In this document: piece by piece, positions 57,701 through 64,000 of the stretch
Position numbering within the stretch: the stretch's first letter is position 1
How the letters are laid out: each line of letters opens with the position of its first letter
Assembly: GCA_029876055.1 (NCBI GenBank)
Contig: CM056875.1
Location: forward strand, 3,038,001 to 3,102,000
Direction of reading: 5' to 3'
Length of the DNA stretch: 64,000 nucleotides
DNA from: Madurella fahalii
Lineage: Eukaryota > Ascomycota > Sordariomycetes > Sordariales
Made by a program: the position numbers and the translations under genes
The notes under the pieces: generated by a model
The model's database searches: none
Told to the model about the DNA's origin: nothing
Seen by the model: only the letters and a program-made list of their open reading frames with translations

Positions 57701-59034
57701 TCGGCCATGGGGATCTCAGTTTCCTTGCCTAGCGACTTGGCAACCAACACAGCGTCAGCCGCCATGAAGACAGGGTTCAAATCGGAGATAGGCGAGGCGG
57801 TAACCAGGTTCCCAGCCGGTGTGCCGACGTTCCTGATTTGTCTGCCCGCGAAGTACTTGATTTGTTTGTAGATAGCGCTGAATATCTGCCCCCGCGCCTC
57901 CCCATATTGCTTGAGCGCTTCCTGGCAAACATTCTCCAGGTCCGTAAGCGTGATATTGGCTCCGATCTCGAGATGGTCCTCATTCAAGTGGTACTGTCTC
58001 AACTCGGGAATATCCCCCACATACACCGAGATGGGGTACTGCAGCGCCTTGAACTTGATCTCAATCTGGGTCTCGGTGCTGCCACCTATAATCTTAGCGG
58101 TGGGGTGCGCAGCCTTGATCTCGAGGAGTTGCTCCAGTGTGACGGGACGGAACCACCTCTTGCGCTTGTTGCCAAATGCCAGCGGTCTTAGTTCGTGCTT
58201 CTTCAGAGCCGGCGGGAAGATGAGCTCCGTGTCTGGCTTGTACTCGATGAACCCCGGCGGGGTGAACCGCTTGATGGGCTGGCCTTGGTCGACACCATCC
58301 ATCGCCCCATCCCCGCCGCACCCGCCTCCTCCACCATTCTCCATGCAACAGCCGCTCCCCCCATTTGCCTTGCTATTCCCACATCCCTCCACCCGCTTTG
58401 GAACGCTAAACGTCTGCGCAGCGTCCAAAATCGGCCTGTACCCCGTACACCGACACAGGTTACCATCAAACGCCTCCTCGATGTCGTGTTCCGTCGGCGC
58501 CTGATTATTCCGTAGCAGAGCGTACAAGCTCATGACGATACCGGGCGTACAAAAACCACACTGGGAGCCATTGCCCTTTGCGACGCGCTCTTGTGCCGGG
58601 TGAGGCCGCTTGACGTTGCCGATACCCTCGACCGTGATGACATGCTTGCCGTCGACAGAGACCAAGGGCGCGAGGCAGGCGTTGACGCTAGCGTGGTAGA
58701 TCTGCTTCGTCGTCGGGTTGTATTGAGATATGACCACGGTGCAGGCACCGCAGCCGCCTTCGCCACAGCCACTGGGTAACGGGAAGGCGAGGTTAGTCTC
58801 TAAAGGATGGCTGATGCAGGAGGTATGAGTTGGGGATGGAGGAAGGGGAACGTACAGCTTTGTGCCTGTCAGACCAATACCCCGGAGGTACTCTAGTAGA
58901 GTGACTTCCGGGTCGATCTCATCTAGGACAACTCGAGTGCCGTTGAGATAGAAGCGGAGCGTGTCGTCGAAAGTAGTGGTGAGCGCCCCAGCCGGCGGCA
59001 AACTGGGCTCTGGTGGAACGGCGGAGGGCGCCAT
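54763..59034 (-). CDS. Xanthine dehydrogenase (molybdenum-FAD-iron-sulfur)
   Basis: Three exons: 59034-58856, 58771-56573 and 56518-54763, giving 1377 residues, full length for the family. The plant-type [2Fe-2S] domain has GCGEGGCGACTVV, and the second cluster domain has SQCGFCTPGIVMSLYALL and NLCRCTGYRP. A Cys/Gly-rich linker (GCGNSKANGGSGCCMENGG) follows. The FAD domain has KIIGGSTETQIEIK and GRQIRNVGTPAGNLV. The molybdopterin domain starts near EAQYTDDIPP, with MGGGFGGKETR, RGFGGPQGMF and GVGEPPLFMGSAVFFA. The enzyme oxidises hypoxanthine and xanthine to uric acid with NAD in the cytosol, the first step in using purines as nitrogen source. Intron 1 is 84 nt and stop-free, so an unspliced reading adds 28 residues. 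I chose Met 59034; an in-frame Met at 59151 gives an unlikely basic extension. No purine-cluster neighbours are visible. Confidence 0.94.
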
Positions 59035-59851
59035 TGCGGACTGAGTTCCGGGATCTCTGACTCGAGTGCGGTGCTCTTGAATGCTCCTGTGTACAAAGTC
59101 CGCTAAAAGACTTGCTGAGAGGTGCCGCCAAGACGTGCCGCGTTGATACACCGTCTTTCAAGTAGTCATTCTAGAGCTGCTCAAGGTAACGGGAAACGAG
59201 CGCCGCGGCGATTGGTATGCTGTTCTCTAACAAACTACTATCAGAATACCCCGTCCGGCGAGGTTGAGGTGAGATGCGCAGATGGGTGGCGACCCAGAGG
59301 TACCCGATCATGGGATGCCCCGCATGTCTACCCGGCTACGCAAGGGATAAGACCGTTCCGTGGGGAAGTGGCAGGGGGCCAAATGACAATTGGAAAGACG
59401 TGATCCCACAGGCTATCGCGGCTCCTCAGGACCTGCATTGACCCTCTTTACGCTAAAGATTGATGTTTCTAGTGTAGGGGTTGGGCGAAACCGTCTTATC
59501 GCCGGGGTGGGGTAGGTGATATGACGTCGGCCAGCTCCGCGATGCGCCGCCCGCCGTGGAGGGGACTGGCGGCGTTCTCCATACCCTAACCCTAAGATAC
59601 TCTGATGGAAAAAAAAAAAAAAAATCCCGTCCCTGAACCCCTGAGTAGCGAGAGCTGCTTCCTTTTTATGTCTATTGGCATGGCCCTGGTGACTAGATGT
59701 AAAGCTTCCAGAGCAACACACACCAGTTGTAAGAAATGAAGTAGCTAGCCCCTTAGACCTCGATTATTTGCAGTTTATTCGGTAGCTTTGTCAGCTGTTG
59801 CCCTCCGTCGCAGACATAAACAAACAACTGGCACATCTCAAATGTCTCCTA
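59035..59851. other. Intergenic region with a telomere-like word and an A16 run
   Basis: This is the promoter of xanthine dehydrogenase at its left end. Two telomere-type units (CCCTAA)2 lie at 59584-59595 and sixteen A residues at 59609-59624. No gene recognised. Confidence 0.55.
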
Positions 59852-61868
59852 TTAGATGTGACGGACCTCACACCGCTTGGCCGAAACCCACCATTCTAGC
59901 GTGCCGGACCAGGGTAGCGCCATCCACGACAACCCGTCATCGTCCACCGGCGGTTCGAGCCTGACATCCTTGACCCATTGGGGGTCGCGACTGCAGCCAA
60001 GGTAGAGCTTGCTGGCCTTTCCGACCAAGAAAGGCCCAGACGCCCAGTCAAAGCGAAACGAGCCGACGCAGGCCTTGTCGCCGTTGGCGTACCGGATGAG
60101 AAGCCCTATAATTCCGTCCAGGTTCCCTCGTCGGCTCTTGCAAAGAGTCACTTCGGCAACGTCCTCCAGCTTGCAAGACGAAAAGAAGCTGCGAGCTAGC
60201 GTAGGTCGGGATTGGGGAATCAGAGACAGGGGGTAGGCCCGCTGAACCGTCGGCTCTGCGTTCTCGGCCTCGCAAGCGAGGTAGAAATCTCGGAATGGAT
60301 CGTCGCCGTTAAAGTAGATGGGTGACCCGCCCCTCTTTGGCTTGTGGACGCAGTGGAACGGGCGCTGGAGGGCCTGTTCCGACCAGAAAACGAACGATGT
60401 GGCCCTTCCTTGGTTGGTGATGAACTATATCGAGAGCAAGAACCCCCAAAGTTAGCTCGCTCTTCAACTTCGGCCAGACACACATCCTCACCGTGAGCCC
60501 AGGACTCCTCTTTTGGCGGTAGGAAGTCCCTGTGGACGGTAATATAAGACACATCTCTGTTATATATTCGCCTGGATTGATTGGCATATATATCCAGTAC
60601 CTAGCACGCCCGCAAACGTGTTCATATTCGGGATCTGCCTCCCCTTCTCGGTGAGCGTGCATCATGCACACGCTCTCTCCAAAAGAAGCTACTGAATACC
60701 CCGTCGTGCCTGGAGCATTGCACTCGAGACGAGCCATACGAACGCTGGGCGGGATTCCGGACAAGAAATTTGACTTGGCCAGCATTAAAGGGACCCATTC
60801 GAACGCGGGTAACGGATCGTGCGCAGTAACGAGGAATACGGGAGAGGCAGGCTCACGGACTGGCCAGCCGGGACCGGCGGGGATCCTGAGAGTGTCCGAG
60901 ATCACGGAGACGTCTCTGAGCTTCATGCCCTGCCGTAGTGGTTAGCACGCAGCTGGGGCGGATCTGTCCGAGCAACTGACATCTGTTTCCGTTTGGACCG
61001 TAAATATCCCTCCTTCACTTGTTAAATGCCTCCACCACACCCCCGGGATGGCGCCTGGGCCGGGCAAGACACGGCTCGGAGAAGCAAACTGCACCTGCCG
61101 GATGCCGAGATGGTCAAAAGCAATGTAAATCTCGTGGACGGCACGGCCTCTTCGGGCATCCAGGAGGAGGTACTCCCCTCGCTCTGCTTCGGCCTCGGTC
61201 GTGTTCCGTAGCGTCTTTAGATATCGAACGCCTTCGAATACGGTGTAGCTTGCATACACGTCCCGCGAGAGGTCTATCTGGGTGCCGACGGATGCATGTT
61301 CCTGCACCTGCGACTGGGCTCTGATAATGGCGAATTCGCGGACCAGATGTCTGGCGATCCTGAACCACAGCTCGACGGGCAGGTGGCTCGTCGCAAAGGC
61401 TTGCCTGAGCGTCTCGACCATCAATTGCTGCAAGACAAGCTCCCGCTGCCGGTCCTCACGGGGCGAGGTTTCGAACAAGTACCTCGTGGCGGCGAAGAAT
61501 TTCTTGGGCGACGGAACCTGGCGGTTGATTTTGACGCATGTGGCGTGGAAACAATGGGCCGTCTCAGCTGAGTAGGGCCCGCAGCGGCCGCAGCACATGT
61601 GTATGCGAAACCCCTTGTAGGTGGCTTTGGCCCAGCCGCCACGTTCGAAGCGGAACTCATCCGAGATGTCGCGGGGATCAGGGCCCGGTGAAGCGTACCG
61701 ATCGCCACTTGGGTTGCAGGTTGGGACGCGAGAGGGCCGAGGCAGAGGGCCGGCAGCAAACAATTGACCTACAGCAACTAAATCGCCGTCTTCTACTTGG
61801 AACTGGCACAGCCGGCATCGAGACGCCGCGATGCAGTAATCACGGCGGCCATCAGATGCCGTCGCCAT
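59852..61868 (-). CDS. Hypothetical protein with Cys-rich N-terminus
   Basis: Three exons: 61868-60981, 60929-60492 and 60424-59852, giving 632 residues, with all joins in phase 0. I do not recognise a named family. The N-terminal 120 residues contain paired cysteines (SRCRLCQ, MCCGRCGPYSAETAHCFHATC) that could bind zinc, followed by a helical segment LPVELWFRIARHLVREF that resembles an F-box-like motif. The rest is beta-rich with IYIAFDHLGIRQVQF and, near the end, GLLIRYANGDKACVGSFRF and WWVSAKRCEVRHI. This domain pattern is seen in large fungal families of unknown role. I chose Met 61868 (MATASDGRRDYC); an in-frame Met exists at 61994. The introns carry CTAAC-type branch sites. Confidence 0.75.
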
Positions 61869-62584
61869 GGTCCACAAACTCTCCAATGAAAAAGTCGGAT
61901 GCGAGAACAAGTTGGAGGTTTCTTGGTTTCGCTGGTTTCCGCACACCGACCAACGGCCACTGCAGCCAGAGAGCCGCAGCCCGGTTTCCCCCACCTTCCT
62001 TCACCGTAAAGTGCTGGTAGCTCTCCCGTCCGTCCGCATCTGAGTAGGTAGGCCGGCCCGCTGATCAGTCGCACATATCTTTTTCCCAACGGCATCCAGG
62101 GGCTCATATTCATGGATATTCCGAGTGCCATGTCGTCGGTATGATGCTCGGGGAGGACCCTGTCGCCATCGCTCATAATCAACCCCCTGTCATGTTCCGC
62201 AACGACTCCACTACTGTGCTGTGATGAGGCCTTTGCGACACAGCAGTAGTAATAAGAAAAGCCCACCATGGATGGGTCCCATCCCCAGCGTCTCGATATA
62301 TCAGGCGGAATATTCAAGCGCAAACCCCTCAGTCTCCACATTCCGAATCAACAGTATCCATCTTGCCGCGACTTGGCCATGCCTTGGAAAAATGTCCGCC
62401 GGGTATTTTACCCTTGCATAAATAACAAATCCGGATCAAGCGAAGTCGCTGCAGACAGTGAAGAACGCAAGATGTCCCTTTCTCTGCCGTTAACCCGTGA
62501 TTCTCTCGATTTCTTCTCGTCCAACACAGGGATAACCGTGACCAGTTCCGCCTTGACGCGCGAAGTCTTTAGCGTAGAATCACG
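61869..62584. other. Divergent promoter region of the hypothetical protein and aldehyde dehydrogenase genes
   Basis: About 716 bp between the start codons. A 182-codon minus-strand frame (61793-62341) overlaps the start of the hypothetical gene and has no domain. Nothing else seen. Confidence 0.5.
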
Positions 62585-64000
62585 ATGCAGCCCAAATTCT
62601 ACAACATCATCAATGATGAGCTGCGGGGCAGCGACAACACACACCAAGTGACTGACCCCAGGACCGAGGAGGCGCTCTGGCCGTGCCCGATCGCCACGAC
62701 CCAAGACTTTGAGGATGCCGTCGCTGCTGCCCGACAGGCATTTAAGACGTGGTCCAAGACGACCGTCCCCGAGCGCCAGGCGCTGCTGGTGAAGCTGGCC
62801 GATGTCATCAAGGAGAACGCTGAGGAGCTCGCCAATATCCTGGTGAAAGAGTCAGGAAAATCGGTACGTCGTGAGCTTCGCCGTTATGCGCATACAGCAC
62901 AACTGGCAATGAGCTGACTAGGATACACAGAAAATCCTCGCCGACATAGATGTCCAAGCAGCCATTGCTCAGTGTCTCTACTTCTGTCAGTGTAACTAGC
63001 GTATTCCTGCCTCAACACGCAGCTAACACGCCTCCTTCAGCCCAGAACGCCCTCGAGGACGAAGTCCAATACGAAGATGCCAACAGCAAGGTCATCGCAA
63101 CACACATCCCGCTTGGCGTCGTAGGGGCCATCTGCCCCTGGAACTTCCCCCTGATCCTCAGCAACCTCAAGGTTGTCTCGTCGCTCGTAACCGGTAACTG
63201 CGTCATCGTAAAGCCCTCGCCCTTCACGCCCTACGCTGTCATGAAATGGGTCGAGCTCAGCCGCGGGATCCTCCCACCAGGCGTCTTCCAGGTCCTCAAC
63301 GGCGGGGCGGACCTCGGCGCCTCCATGACGCTCCACCCGGGCATCGACAAGATCAGCTTCACGGGCACCATCGCGACGGGCAAGCGCGTCATGGCGAGCT
63401 GCGCCAAGACGCTCAAGAAAGTAACCCTCGAGCTGGCGGGCAACGACGCCTGCATCGTCTGCCCGGACGCTGACCTCGACAAGACGGTCCCGAGCGTGGC
63501 CAGCGGCGGCTTCTTCAATGCCGGGCAGGTGTGCGTGGCGAGCAAGCGCATCTACGTGCACGAGAGCATCTACGAAGAGTTCCTCGACAGGCTCGTCCAG
63601 GAGGTCGAGCGCTCGTACGCCATCCAGGAGGACCACAGTGCGCCGAGCGTGTTTGGGCCCGTGTCCAACAAGGTGCAGTTTGATGTCGTCAAGGGCATCA
63701 TCGAGGACTGCAAGAAGAACGGCTACAAGATCGTCACGGGCGGCAAGACGCAGGCCGTTGCGGCCAGCGGGAAGGGCTTCTGGCTGCCGCCGACCATCGT
63801 CTCCAAGCCGCCCGAGGACTCGATCCTCGTGCAGGAGGAGCAGTTTGGTACAGTCCCCTCCCTCCCCCCTCACCGAAAACCTAAACCTTTGAGAAGCTTT
63901 TGGTTCGTGCTAACTAGGAAACTAGGGCCCGTCCTCCCGATCCTCTCCTGGTCCTCCGAAGACGACGTCATAGCCCGCGCCAACCTGGCCAACGCCGGCC
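62585..64000 (+). CDS. Aldehyde dehydrogenase (5' part; runs off the window)
   Basis: Exons 62585-62863, 62931-62985, 63041-63847 and 63926 onward; the gene is cut by the window end. It opens MQPKFYNIINDEL, then FEDAVAAARQAFKTWSKTTVPERQ. The NAD-binding core has AICPWNFPLILSNLKV and NCVIVKPSPFTP, then FTGTIATGKRVM. The general-base glutamate is in VTLELAGNDACIV and the nucleophilic cysteine in FFNAGQVCVASKRIYV. EEQFGPVLPIL is formed by the last visible splice. That intron (78 nt, branch TGCTAAC) is stop-free, so an unspliced reading stays open. The enzyme oxidises an aldehyde to an acid with NAD(P); the substrate is not predictable from these motifs. Confidence 0.9.

Noticed and set aside
1..64000. 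CRISPR arrays, rRNA genes and intact transposable elements
   Set aside because: No regularly spaced repeats, rRNA-like blocks, transposase or reverse transcriptase motifs, or long terminal repeats were seen; the DNA is eukaryotic.

Overview
The window is a stretch of nuclear DNA from a filamentous ascomycete (Pezizomycotina, most likely a Sordariomycete). The evidence is short 45-260 nt introns with GT..AG ends and CTAAC-type branch sites, a CFEM/Pth11-type receptor, a NACHT-ankyrin protein, a 2EXR protein, an AcuK/Ert1-type regulator and a very large PKS-NRPS. All gene models below are splice models built by eye; species-level assignment is not possible from the sequence alone.

Layout. 1.4-8.8 kb: a secreted type-B carboxylesterase, a small class I methyltransferase and a NACHT-ankyrin (NLR-like) protein. 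8.8-16.8 kb: a decayed region with an iron-type alcohol dehydrogenase fragment, a GNAT acetyltransferase with two frameshifts, a CorA-like membrane protein gene with four in-frame stops, and a TA-rich gene desert. 16.8-21.1 kb: a secreted PL3 pectate lyase, a 2EXR protein and a CFEM-containing Pth11-like receptor, a set that would suit a plant-associated fungus. 22.3-40.8 kb: a compact secondary-metabolism locus with an EthD-domain protein, a DHA2-type efflux transporter, an Ayg1/FrsA-type alpha/beta hydrolase and, divergently transcribed from it, a 4118-residue PKS-NRPS with domain order KS-AT-DH-MT-KR-ACP-C-A-T-R. 42.9-45.7 kb: a nitrilase and a phenylacetaldoxime-dehydratase-type enzyme in tandem, together an aldoxime to nitrile to acid route. 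48-64 kb: housekeeping genes, namely an AcuK/Ert1-like Zn2Cys6-PAS regulator (with one frameshift in a C run), Spo22/ZIP4 (meiosis), xanthine dehydrogenase, an unrecognised 632-residue protein and the 5' part of an aldehyde dehydrogenase that runs off the window.

How the genes may work together. The hydrolase and the PKS-NRPS share a 513-bp intergenic region, so they are probably co-regulated. The synthase keeps the YxxxK residues in its terminal reductase, which suggests release of an aldehyde (as in cytochalasan-type pathways) rather than Dieckmann cyclisation. Its own enoylreductase region shows no recognisable NADPH motif, and no trans-acting enoylreductase, P450 or Diels-Alderase lies in the window. 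The neighbouring aldoxime dehydratase and nitrilase form a coherent two-step pathway, but whether they belong to the PKS-NRPS locus is open.

Three introns (in the esterase, the NACHT gene and the AcuK gene) appear to use GC rather than GT donors; in each case only the GC donor restores both the reading frame and the family motif.
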